From JANPEZ01 sp031423155 (GTDB taxonomy: Bacteria > Actinomycetota > UBA4738 > HRBIN12): a stretch of DNA of 5,431 nucleotides. Location: NCBI GenBank assembly GCA_031423155.1, contig JANPEZ010000124.1, positions 1 through 5,431 on the forward strand, given 5' to 3'. The translations under genes were made by a program, and so were the position numbers. The notes below the pieces were generated by a model that saw only the letters and a list, made by a program, of their open reading frames with translations, was not told the origin of the DNA and made no database searches. Positions 1 to 5,431 of the stretch are shown one piece after another. Position 1 is the stretch's first letter. Each line of letters starts with the position of its first letter.

Positions 1-413
1 AAGTCGATCTCGGCCTCCTGGTAGTCCCATCCCCAGCCGACCGAGTTGACGCCGGTCCCCATCACGATCGCGCAGCGCAGCAGGTCGGGGTAGGAGATCG
101 CGACCTCCTGCACGATGGCCGCCCCGAGAGACAGGCCCACCAAGGCGACGGGACGCTCGCAGACGGCCTCGATCAGTTCGGCCGTGTCGCGCGCGAAGGA
201 CCCGAGCGGCCAGGGCAAGGGCACGTCGCAGCTGGTGGTTCCGACACCTCGGTTGTCGAACGTTGTGTTGCGGAACGACTTGGAGAAGTGAGGGAGTTGG
301 TACGGCGACCAGTCGGTAGAGAGCCCTCCCCCGCCGGAGACCCACACGATGTCGGGGCCGGCACCCTCCTGCTCGTAGTGAAGAGTCGCTTCAGAGCCTT
401 CGAACATCGGCAC
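1..413 (-). CDS. alpha/beta-fold hydrolase, N-terminal part (cut by the left edge)
   Basis: The minus-strand reading frame gives about 137 residues before leaving the window. Visible landmarks fit the alpha/beta-hydrolase fold: a beta-strand and glycine-rich turn (DIVWVSGGGG, near residues 21-30), FDNRGVGTT (about 52-60), typical of enol-lactonase-like and haloperoxidase-like members, and the nucleophile elbow GLSLG with the predicted catalytic serine near residue 95 (codon at 129-131). The catalytic acid and histidine lie beyond the edge, so the triad cannot be checked and the substrate is unknown; 3-oxoadipate enol-lactonase-like or general esterase are both possible. No signal peptide is seen, so it is probably cytosolic. 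I chose GTG at 413 because an AGGAGG site lies 8 nt upstream; ATG at 407 would be 14 nt away. An in-frame TGA at 432-434 limits any extension. It is divergent from the amidohydrolase gene. The fold is secure; the function is not. Confidence 0.88.
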   Translation of the reverse strand, partial: MPMFEGSEATLHYEQEGAGPDIVWVSGGGGLSTDWSPYQLPHFSKSFRNTTFDNRGVGTTSCDVPLPWPLGSFARDTAELIEAVCERPVALVGLSLGAAIVQEVAISYPDLLRCAIVMGTGVNSVGWGWDYQEAEID

Positions 414-420
414 GGCCGGA

Positions 421-427
421 CCCTCCT
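421..427 (-). promoter_or_regulatory. ribosome binding site AGGAGGG for the alpha/beta hydrolase
   Basis: Read on the minus strand, AGGAGGG lies just upstream of the hydrolase. The AGGAGG core is separated by 8 nt from GTG at 413 and by 14 nt from ATG at 407, so it favours the GTG start. The match to the anti-Shine-Dalgarno sequence is nearly complete. Confidence 0.7.
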
Positions 428-445
428 GGCCTCAGGGACATGCGC

Positions 446-475
446 AGAGTACGCCGACCGGACGCCCAAGGCGAA
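446..475 (-). promoter_or_regulatory. candidate promoter for the alpha/beta hydrolase
   Basis: On the minus strand TTCGCC (475-470) and TACTCT (451-446) are separated by 18 nt. TACTCT fits the TANNNT form of actinobacterial -10 elements; the -35 is weak. Transcription would start near 439, leaving a leader of about 25 nt that contains the AGGAGGG ribosome site. This is inferred from spacing and motif only. I found no comparably placed promoter for the divergent amidohydrolase gene in this spacer. Confidence 0.3.
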
Positions 476-538
476 CCGGCTGCCCCTCAACCGGCCTAGC
501 GAACGAACACAGGATTGACCGGCCTGGTGGCGGAACCG

Positions 539-2188
539 ATGATGCCGACCATGATCGCCCCCTCGAGCCAGCGCGCACCGCTTCTGATCCACGGTGGGAA
601 CGTCTTCACGGCGGCTTCGGATGCGCCGTGGACGGAGGCGCTCGTCGTCGCCGGATCCCGGATAGTCGCCGTCGGCCTCTTCGACGAACTCCTCGAGCGA
701 TTCCCGGATGCCTCGCGGCTGGACGTCGGCGGGCGCACCGTGCTTCCGGGACTGATCGACGCCCACAACCATTTCCTGGCCACCGGCGAGTCGCTGTCCT
801 CGGTTGACGCGCGCTTCCCGGGGATCGGCTCGATCGAGGACCTGATCGACGAGCTCGCGGAGGCCGGCCACGCCATGCCGCCCGATGAGTGGATCACCGC
901 GTTCGGGTTCGATGACGCGAAGTACGAGCGCGTCCTCACTCGGTGGGACCTGGATCGCGTCGGGACCGAAAACCCCATCAGCGTTCACCACGTCTCTGGC
1001 CATCACGTCTTCGTCAACTCAGCGGCGCTCGAGTTGCGCGGCGTGAGCCGGGACACCCCGGACCCGCAGGGAGGCAAGCTGGTTCGAGACGCGAACGGGC
1101 GCCTGACGGGCTTGTGTTTGGATGCCGCGATGAATCTCATCCTGCCGGTCGCCCTGGACATCGGGGCTCACGGGCCCAACTTCCACACCGTGACCACGGT
1201 TGAGGCCTCGGTCGCGAGCGTGGAGCGAGCGAGCCGCGCCTTCCTTCAAGCCGGCCTGACCACCGTGTGCGATGCGCAGGTCACCCGCCGAGAGCTGACC
1301 GCTTACCGGGAGGCGAGGCGCCAGGACAAGCTCGGCGTCCGAACGGTCTGCATGCCGCTGTCTCATCAACTCGAGGAGCTGCTCGCGCTCGGGCTCGCCG
1401 GACCGTTCGGGGACGATCGCCTCAGCATCGGCGCGATGAAGTTCTACGCCGACGGTTCGCTGATCGGCGGCACGGCCTCCTTCGTCGAACCCTACGGCGA
1501 GCACGGAGAGTTCGAGGGCTCGATGTACTGGTCGCCGGCCGAGCTGAAGGAGATGATCGGCGCTGCGCATGAAGGCGGATGGCAGGTCGGGGTTCACGTG
1601 CAGGGCGACGAGGCGATGACGGCCGTGATGGATGCCTTGGAGTCGGCCGTTGCCGCTGCGCCGCGAGACCATCGCCACCGGCTGGAGCATGCCGGCTATC
1701 CCACCCCCGACCTGATCGGCCGGATCGCCCGCCTGGGCGCGATCACGATCAACCAGCCCAACTACCTCTTCGACAGCGGTGATGAGTTCCTCGCCCGGCT
1801 GGGAACTCGCGCGCACGGCCTGCAGCCCCTTCGCGACGAACTAGCGGCGGGGATCACCGTCGTCCTGAGCAGCGATTCCGACGTCACTTCGTTCCGACCG
1901 TTGGACACGATCGGTGCGGCGATGCTGCGGCGGACCCGAGAGGGTGCGGCTATCGGTGCGTCCCAGGCCCTCACACTCGAGGAAGCGCTGAGGGCGCACA
2001 CCATCTCGGCCGCCTACGCACTTCGCATCGAGGACCGGATCGGCTCGATCCAGGCCGGCAAGCTCGCCGACATCGTCGTCGTGGACGGGGATCTCAGGGA
2101 CGCGCCCGCGGAGGAGATCTCGTCCCTCGGCATCTGGCTGACCATGCTCGACGGGCGCGTGGAGCATGCCGCCGAAGAGCGGGGCTGA
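539..2188 (+). CDS. metal-dependent amidohydrolase, YtcJ-like (Amidohydro_3)
   Basis: The 549-residue product has the usual length and layout of YtcJ/NfdA-type amidohydrolases, which hydrolyse C-N bonds on a metal-bearing TIM barrel. An N-terminal beta-sandwich part (LLIHGGNVFT, about residues 15-24) leads to VLPGLIDAHNHF, with metal-ligand histidines H76 and H78. Further signature segments are MKFYADGS (K301), GVHVQGDEA (H353), RLEHAG (H384) and LSSDSDV (probable catalytic Asp446). The C-terminal RIGSIQAGKLADIVVVDGD is the sandwich return typical of the superfamily. No signal peptide is seen, so it should be cytosolic. Substrate is not predictable: N-substituted formamides, cyclic amides and others are known in the family. 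The frame is open back to 500, with TTG at 515 and GTG at 527 possible. I chose ATG at 539 because GGTGG/GGCGGA lies 4-8 nt upstream, while TTG 515 has only AGGA directly abutting it; ATG 542 is almost as good. All expected key residues appear intact. Confidence 0.93.
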   Translation: MMPTMIAPSSQRAPLLIHGGNVFTAASDAPWTEALVVAGSRIVAVGLFDELLERFPDASRLDVGGRTVLPGLIDAHNHFLATGESLSSVDARFPGIGSIEDLIDELAEAGHAMPPDEWITAFGFDDAKYERVLTRWDLDRVGTENPISVHHVSGHHVFVNSAALELRGVSRDTPDPQGGKLVRDANGRLTGLCLDAAMNLILPVALDIGAHGPNFHTVTTVEASVASVERASRAFLQAGLTTVCDAQVTRRELTAYREARRQDKLGVRTVCMPLSHQLEELLALGLAGPFGDDRLSIGAMKFYADGSLIGGTASFVEPYGEHGEFEGSMYWSPAELKEMIGAAHEGGWQVGVHVQGDEAMTAVMDALESAVAAAPRDHRHRLEHAGYPTPDLIGRIARLGAITINQPNYLFDSGDEFLARLGTRAHGLQPLRDELAAGITVVLSSDSDVTSFRPLDTIGAAMLRRTREGAAIGASQALTLEEALRAHTISAAYALRIEDRIGSIQAGKLADIVVVDGDLRDAPAEEISSLGIWLTMLDGRVEHAAEERG

Positions 2189-2263
2189 GCGAGACTTGCC
2201 TCGCCAGGGGATCGCCGCCGTCAACATCGCAGGATGAGCGACGCACGGGAGGTCGCCTCGATC

Positions 2264-2280
2264 CTGGGCTTTTGGCCCAG
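2264..2280 (+). terminator. hairpin downstream of the amidohydrolase, possible terminator
   Basis: CTGGGC and GCCCAG form a perfect 6-bp stem around a TTTTG loop, 75 bp after the amidohydrolase stop codon. There is no T-run after the stem, so it is not a classical intrinsic terminator. High-G+C bacteria often have stem-only candidates like this. It could instead be an operator or leader element of the next gene, since it sits just upstream of that gene's other repeats. Confidence 0.3.
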
Positions 2281-2282
2281 AG

Positions 2283-2300
2283 AGGGACCGATAGGCCCCT
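2283..2300. promoter_or_regulatory. 18-bp imperfect palindrome, candidate operator
   Basis: AGGGACCGATAGGCCCCT is symmetric at 14 of 18 positions about the 2291/2292 centre (AGGG.CC.AT.GG.CCCT), with two mismatched pairs. It abuts the candidate -35 element of the secreted-protein gene, a usual position for a dimeric activator or repressor site. The GGGAC half-site recalls DosR/DevR-type boxes, but the half-site spacing is 2 bp wider, so no regulator is assigned. Confidence 0.4.
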
Positions 2301-2323
2301 TCACCGTTGCAGGCCCCTTGACG
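2293..2323 (+). repeat. direct repeat AGGCCCCTT, 18-bp period
   Basis: The 9-mer AGGCCCCTT occurs at 2293-2301 and 2311-2319. The similarity runs on to 13 bp with two differences (the copies continue CACC and GACG). The first copy shares its bases with the right half of the palindrome at 2283-2300. The repeat may provide two binding sites for one regulator, or may be a remnant of a local duplication. Confidence 0.6.
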
Positions 2324-2329
2324 TAGGGT
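2300..2329 (+). promoter_or_regulatory. candidate promoter of the secreted propeller gene
   Basis: TTCACC (2300-2305) and TAGGGT (2324-2329) are 18 nt apart. TAGGGT fits actinobacterial TANNNT -10 elements. Transcription would start near 2336, giving a leader of about 36 nt with a strong ribosome site. TTGACG at 2318-2323 looks like a -35 box, but 17 nt downstream there is only TTCCTG, so it was not preferred. Confidence 0.4.
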
Positions 2330-2340
2330 GTACCGACCCT
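2325..2340. promoter_or_regulatory. small inverted repeat overlapping the candidate -10
   Basis: AGGGT (2325-2329) and ACCCT (2336-2340) are complementary across a 6-nt spacer. The element covers most of the candidate -10 and the predicted start site, where a repressor could block transcription. The arms are only 5 bp, so chance is a fair alternative. Confidence 0.25.
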
Positions 2341-2359
2341 TTCCTGTCGAACAACCTAC

Positions 2360-2365
2360 GGAGGT
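2360..2365 (+). promoter_or_regulatory. ribosome binding site GGAGGT for the secreted propeller protein
   Basis: GGAGGT lies 6 nt before ATG at 2372 and only 3 nt before GTG at 2369. The spacing decides for the ATG start, which also gives a well-formed signal peptide. Confidence 0.75.
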
Positions 2366-2371
2366 ACCGTG

Positions 2372-4288
2372 ATGCTAGGTCGGCGCGCACTCGTTGCGCT
2401 GGGCGTGATCTTCAGTTTCGTCATGGGCGCGGCGCCCACAGCCTCAGCCGTACAGGTCGAGCACTCGCTCGTCGTCTCGGCCGACCCGGCCGACTACACG
2501 CCGAACGTCCTGGACAGGAAGGTCTTGGCGCTCGCGCAGATCGGCTCGACCATGTACGTCGGTGGCACCTTCGAGGAGGAGGCCAACGTAGGCGGCCCGA
2601 CCCTCCTGCAGACGAAACTGTTCGCCTTCGACACCGTGACCGGCCTGATCGATGAGTCCATCGACCCCTACGTCAGAGGCAACGTCAACGCTCTGGCTAC
2701 GGACGGGACCAACCTGTACGTTGGAGGCACGTTCTCCAGGGTGAGCGGCGTCCCGTCCAGCCTGATCGCGAAACTCGGTCCCGCCGGCAACGTCATCACC
2801 GCGTTCAAAGCGCAGATCACCGGCACCGCGGTCCACGACCTCAACTACGCGAACGGGATGCTCTACGTCGGTGGAGCCTTCAGCCAGGTGAACGGCACCA
2901 ACCGCAGTAACTTCGCGATCATCGATGCGACCGACGGTTCCCTGGAGCCGATCAACGTCCGCTTCACGGGTCTGCACAACGGCGGCGTGGGCCGAGTTAC
3001 CAAGTTCGATATCTCGCCGGACGGAACCAAGCTCGTAGCGGTGGGGAACTTCACGAGCGTGGCGGGAACACCGCACGATCAGATAGCGATGCTCAACCTC
3101 ACGCCGACCACGGCCACGGTGGCGGACTGGACGACCTATCGCTACCTGAGCACCTGCAACCCGGTGTTCGACAGCATCATCAAGGACGTCGACATCTCCC
3201 CGGATGGGGAGTACTTCGTAGTCGGAACGACCGGAAGCTTCGTCGGCGGTGTCGGCGGCGGCACGCTATGCGACACCGTCACGCGATGGGAGCTGAACCG
3301 GACCGGCAGCGGCCAGCAGCCGAGCTGGATCAACTACCTGGGAGGCGACACCACGTGGAGCGTCGCCACGACGGGGGCGGCCGTCTACATCGGCGGACAC
3401 ATGCGATGGGTCAACAGCCCGTACGTCGGCAATGCCGTCGGACCCGGAACCATCAAACGGAACGGGATGGCCGGACTCGACCCGCTCAACGGGATGCCCA
3501 TCGAGTGGGAACCCGGCCGGGACAAAGGCCAGGGGGTGTTCTCGATCATCGGAACCGAAACCGGCCTCTGGTACGGGCACGATACCGGTTACATCGGCGG
3601 CGAATACCACGGCCGTTTGGCCTTCTTCCCTCTAGACGGTGGGGCGGCGCTGCCTGTCCACGTGCCGGCGACCCTGCCGGGAGAGCTCTACTCGCTGCCC
3701 TCGAGCCCCTCCTCGCTGCATCTGGATCACAGGTCCTTCGATGGCACGACGGCCGACGATCAGGCTTCGACGTCGACGCCTCAGATGGACTGGGCGAACG
3801 CCCGAGGGGCGTTCTACACCGAGGGCCGCATCTACTACGGTTTGAGCGACGGAACGATGGGGTATCGCGCTTTCAACGGCACGACCCTGGCGAACAAGAA
3901 GACGCCGGTCTACCTGCACGGTCTGTCGCCGACGTACTTCCCGATACCCGATATCACGGGGATGTTCTTCGACAACGGACGCATCTACTACACGGTTAGC
4001 GGAGACCCCAAGCTCTACTACCGGTACTTCACACCCGAGAGCGGTGAGGTCGGAGCCGTGCAGCTGGTGGCGAGCTACGGCACCGACGGTTTCGACTGGG
4101 ACACGGTGCGAGGCATGACCTTCGCCGAGGACAAGATCTACGTCGCACGGACCGACGGCAGCCTCTACTCGATCGACTGGACCGCCGGCGACGCGCACGG
4201 CTCGCCGGTGATCGGCAGCCAGGTCTTGATCGACTCGAACCCCGCGCAGGAGTGGGCCTCGAACGGGATGTTCGTCCTGAATAGCTGA
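2372..4288 (+). CDS. secreted two-part repeat protein, probable beta-propeller
   Basis: The 638-residue product starts with a signal peptide: MLGRR, a hydrophobic core to about residue 20, and a likely cut after ASA (about residue 26). The RR pair is weakly Tat-like; Sec is more likely. Residues 60-415 hold seven recurring strand motifs about 50-70 apart (MYVGGTF 61, LYVGGTF 115, LYVGGAF 164, LVAVGNF 221, YFVVGTTGSF 281, VYIGGHM 338, YIGGEY 407), with SPDG turns at two places, which suggests a seven-bladed propeller related to Delta-60/DUF5122-like repeats. Residues 473-638 form a second repeat set with an exact 51-residue period (GAF, GMF, GMT, GMF at G479, G530, G581, G632) and aromatic strands such as GRIYY and LYYRYF. 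The mature protein has just two cysteines, C262 and C300, which could form a disulfide. No LPXTG motif or C-terminal membrane anchor is present, so it is probably released or loosely surface-bound. Similar secreted proteins occur in actinobacteria (from memory, not searched). No enzymatic motif is seen; ligand and role are unknown. Confidence 0.88.
   Translation: MLGRRALVALGVIFSFVMGAAPTASAVQVEHSLVVSADPADYTPNVLDRKVLALAQIGSTMYVGGTFEEEANVGGPTLLQTKLFAFDTVTGLIDESIDPYVRGNVNALATDGTNLYVGGTFSRVSGVPSSLIAKLGPAGNVITAFKAQITGTAVHDLNYANGMLYVGGAFSQVNGTNRSNFAIIDATDGSLEPINVRFTGLHNGGVGRVTKFDISPDGTKLVAVGNFTSVAGTPHDQIAMLNLTPTTATVADWTTYRYLSTCNPVFDSIIKDVDISPDGEYFVVGTTGSFVGGVGGGTLCDTVTRWELNRTGSGQQPSWINYLGGDTTWSVATTGAAVYIGGHMRWVNSPYVGNAVGPGTIKRNGMAGLDPLNGMPIEWEPGRDKGQGVFSIIGTETGLWYGHDTGYIGGEYHGRLAFFPLDGGAALPVHVPATLPGELYSLPSSPSSLHLDHRSFDGTTADDQASTSTPQMDWANARGAFYTEGRIYYGLSDGTMGYRAFNGTTLANKKTPVYLHGLSPTYFPIPDITGMFFDNGRIYYTVSGDPKLYYRYFTPESGEVGAVQLVASYGTDGFDWDTVRGMTFAEDKIYVARTDGSLYSIDWTAGDAHGSPVIGSQVLIDSNPAQEWASNGMFVLNS
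3806..4285 (+). repeat. C-terminal 51-residue (153-bp) repeats in the secreted protein
   Basis: Codons for the glycine of the Gly-(Met/Ala)-(Phe/Thr) motif start at 3806, 3959, 4112 and 4265, each exactly 153 bp apart. The first three units continue with a strand such as GRIYYGLSDG, GRIYYTVSGD or DKIYVARTDG, then a second aromatic strand. The fourth unit stops after GMFVLNS, about seven residues in. Conservation is at protein level; the DNA copies are strongly diverged, so this is an old fold repeat and not a recent duplication. Confidence 0.75.
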
Positions 4289-4318
4289 ATCGCTGGATAG
4301 CTGGATGGCTGGATCGCC
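4279..4318. repeat. five 8-bp tandem repeats overlapping the stop codon of the secreted protein
   Basis: Five consecutive octamers fit GRATNGCT, from GAATAGCT (4279-4286) to GGATCGCC (4311-4318), with differences mainly at positions 2 and 5 of the unit. The first two units include the last codons and the TGA stop (4286-4288); the rest fills most of the gap to the convergent gene. Eight is not a multiple of three, so a unit change near the stop would shift the frame. Confidence 0.75.
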
Positions 4319-4326
4319 TCGCCGGA

Positions 4327-4344
4327 TGAACGACCTAGCGTTCA
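4327..4344. terminator. hairpin between convergent genes, possible bidirectional terminator
   Basis: TGAACG (4327-4332) and CGTTCA (4339-4344) form a perfect 6-bp stem around ACCTAG. It lies 38 bp after the secreted-protein stop and overlaps the sulfotransferase stop codon (4342-4344), a fitting place to end both transcripts. No T-run follows on either strand and the stem is short, so support is modest. Confidence 0.3.
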
Positions 4345-5322
4345 GATCGCCGGTGGGCGGGTTGGTGACGTCGCATCGTGGACGCTGCCGAGGCCCGCGC
4401 GACCGTTGATCACCCATCCCGCGGCGTCGCCGGCGAGTCGGCGAAGGCGCTCTTCGAAGTGGGCTAAGTCGCCGGAGCTGAGCTGCGATGCCCAGTCCCT
4501 CGTCCCCCCGGAGCGGAAGAACCGTTCGGGGGACGACCAGAGGCCCAAGTGTGCCTCGGGCGCCGTGTCGGCCGCGCGCGAGCGCATCGACGTCAAAGTG
4601 GCCGCCTCGACGAAGGCAGGCCATCTTTCTTCGTCGATGGGAACGCCGAGCGCCGCCGCCACGCGGCGCATCTCGCCGTCCAGGTCGGTCCACATGTCCG
4701 CATAGTGGAACAGGTGCACGTTCGGCTCGCGGCGGGCGGACCAGTAGGTGCCGATCTGGTTGCAGTAGTCCTCGAGTCCGTACGGGCCGCTGCCGGTCGG
4801 CTGCTCGTCGTTGTCGATGAACCAGCGCAGGTAGTCCCCGGTGTCCGCAGGTGCCTTCTCGGCGGACCCGATGTCTCGGCTCGGCTGACCGGACGCGGCC
4901 AGTCGCAGTTCGATCGCGCGATCCGCCAGCATGTTGTCCATGTGGTCGCGATCCGAAAGCGCGACGTCGAGAGGATGGCGGACCACGGCGATGTAGGTGA
5001 CCGACCCGAACGAAGGCAATCCATCGAGGGGCGTGTGTGTCTTGATGAAGCGCCGATGGGACTGCTCGTCCAGCAGACCGAACACCTCATCGTCGCTTCG
5101 GATGAGCATGTCGAGCCAGGGTGAGATCACGCTGATCGGTACGCCGAGTTCGATCCTGTCCAGGAGCAGCATCCCCACTATGGTCTGCATCCAGGTCGTG
5201 CCGCACTTGGACGGCGTGGAGATCACGACATCGTCGGGACGGAACGCGAACCGCTCCCACCGAGCGCTGTCGGCCATGAACCCCTCGTACCGGCGCAACG
5301 CCGGACGGACGAGACCTGACAT
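4342..5322 (-). CDS. PAPS-dependent sulfotransferase (Sulfotransfer_1 family)
   Basis: The 326-residue product has the expected length for a soluble sulfotransferase, which moves the sulfuryl group of PAPS to a hydroxyl or amine of a small acceptor. Key elements are in order: the 5'-phosphosulfate loop TPSKCGTTW (36-44, Lys39), KTHTP with the probable catalytic base His96, VVRHPLDVALS with Arg115 and Ser123 at the 8-residue spacing of the 3'-phosphate site, and FFRSGGTRDW (268-277), matching the C-terminal PAPS loop, with Ser where many members have Lys. No signal peptide or membrane segment is seen, so it should be cytosolic. ATG 5322 is the only start in its open stretch upstream; AGGAGA lies 13 nt away, rather far. 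ATG at 5277 has GAGG 5 nt upstream, but would drop RRYEGF, a segment that seems to belong to the family N-terminus, so the longer form is preferred. The acceptor is unknown. It converges on the secreted-protein gene and is probably transcribed alone. Confidence 0.93.
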   Translation of the reverse strand: MSGLVRPALRRYEGFMADSARWERFAFRPDDVVISTPSKCGTTWMQTIVGMLLLDRIELGVPISVISPWLDMLIRSDDEVFGLLDEQSHRRFIKTHTPLDGLPSFGSVTYIAVVRHPLDVALSDRDHMDNMLADRAIELRLAASGQPSRDIGSAEKAPADTGDYLRWFIDNDEQPTGSGPYGLEDYCNQIGTYWSARREPNVHLFHYADMWTDLDGEMRRVAAALGVPIDEERWPAFVEAATLTSMRSRAADTAPEAHLGLWSSPERFFRSGGTRDWASQLSSGDLAHFEERLRRLAGDAAGWVINGRAGLGSVHDATSPTRPPAI

Positions 5323-5335
5323 CGTCGGCTTTTCG

Positions 5336-5341
5336 TCTCCT
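5336..5341 (-). promoter_or_regulatory. possible ribosome binding site AGGAGA for the sulfotransferase
   Basis: AGGAGA on the minus strand ends 13 nt before ATG 5322, longer than the usual 5-9 nt. It is the only purine-rich match upstream of that start, so it is either a suboptimal site or evidence for the internal start at 5277. Confidence 0.35.
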
Positions 5342-5411
5342 GCCTGGTGGATGCACTTACGGACACGAGACTAACGCCGGACACGTCGAGGACGTCGTAT
5401 CGTGGGCGCCG

Positions 5412-5431
5412 ATGATCAGCCAGTCGCAGAA
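5412..5431 (+). CDS. possible first codons of a divergent gene cut by the right edge
   Basis: ATG at 5412 opens a frame reading MISQSQ to the edge. TATCGT at 5398-5403 fits a TANNNT -10 element and ends 8 nt before the ATG, the arrangement expected for a leaderless transcript, which is common in actinobacteria. There is no good ribosome site and no convincing -35. Six codons cannot establish a gene; the divergent position upstream of the sulfotransferase makes it plausible only. Confidence 0.2.

Noticed and set aside
515..543. TTGACC, 17 nt, GATGAT as a promoter for the amidohydrolase
   Set aside because: The -10 would lie on the start codons themselves and lacks the first T of TANNNT, so it could serve only a start further downstream, which lacks a ribosome site.
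173..1006. Minus-strand open frame of 277 codons
   Set aside because: It overlaps both the alpha/beta hydrolase (same strand, other frame) and the amidohydrolase (opposite strand), and its arginine- and proline-rich product has no recognisable motif. It is a shadow of high-G+C coding.
1019..1816. Minus-strand open frame of 265 codons
   Set aside because: It lies wholly antisense to the amidohydrolase, which carries clear family motifs; the antisense product shows none.
2282..2301. A true DosR/DevR box
   Set aside because: The arms resemble GGGAC...CCC but centre alignment gives different half-site spacing, and no two-component regulator is in view. Only a generic operator is claimed.
2234..2326. 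30-codon open frame (MSDAREVASILGF...) in the spacer, a possible leader peptide
   Set aside because: AGG abuts the ATG with no spacer, there is no attenuator-like codon run, and it runs through the repeats and candidate promoter. Chance is the simpler explanation.
3268..3999. Plus-strand open frame of 243 codons inside the secreted-protein gene
   Set aside because: The product is extremely Arg-rich with no fold signal, while the overlapping frame carries the repeat motifs.
3632..4693. Minus-strand open frame of 353 codons across the convergent gap
   Set aside because: It is antisense to the secreted protein and out of frame with the sulfotransferase. The product is Arg-rich and has no motif; it stays open because of base composition.
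4549..5124. Plus-strand open frame of 191 codons
   Set aside because: It is antisense to the sulfotransferase and lacks any recognisable domain.
5371..5404. Promoter for the sulfotransferase in the right-hand spacer
   Set aside because: TAGTCT on the minus strand could be a -10, but no acceptable -35 lies 16-19 nt upstream, so it was not annotated.

Overview
The window looks like chromosomal DNA of a high-G+C bacterium, most likely an actinobacterium. By eye G+C is about two thirds, codon third positions are mostly G or C, GTG and ATG starts follow GGAGG-type ribosome sites, and the gene families are common in actinobacterial genomes. A finer placement cannot be read from the sequence. There are no tRNA, rRNA, CRISPR, transposase or phage features.

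Layout, left to right: (1) the N-terminal part of an alpha/beta-fold hydrolase on the minus strand, running off the left edge (1-413); (2) a divergent spacer of about 125 bp; (3) a plus-strand metal-dependent amidohydrolase of the YtcJ / Amidohydro_3 type (539-2188); (4) a 183-bp spacer crowded with inverted and direct repeats, leading to a candidate promoter; (5) a plus-strand gene for a secreted repeat protein, probably beta-propeller (2372-4288), whose N-terminal part carries about seven YVGGTF-like motifs and whose C-terminal part has an exact 51-residue periodicity; (6) a short convergent spacer that starts with five 8-bp tandem repeats overlapping the stop codon; (7) a minus-strand PAPS-dependent sulfotransferase (4342-5322); (8) about 109 bp to the right edge, possibly holding the first codons of a divergent gene.

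The genes do not form an obvious operon or pathway. Genes 1 and 2 are divergent, gene 3 has its own leader, and gene 4 converges on gene 3. The three enzymes look cytosolic (hydrolysis of small molecules, hydrolysis of C-N bonds, sulfate transfer), and the propeller protein is the only exported product. I see no clear sign of a previously undescribed multi-gene system. The most distinctive parts are the propeller protein, its repeat-rich upstream region, and the octamer array at its 3' end.
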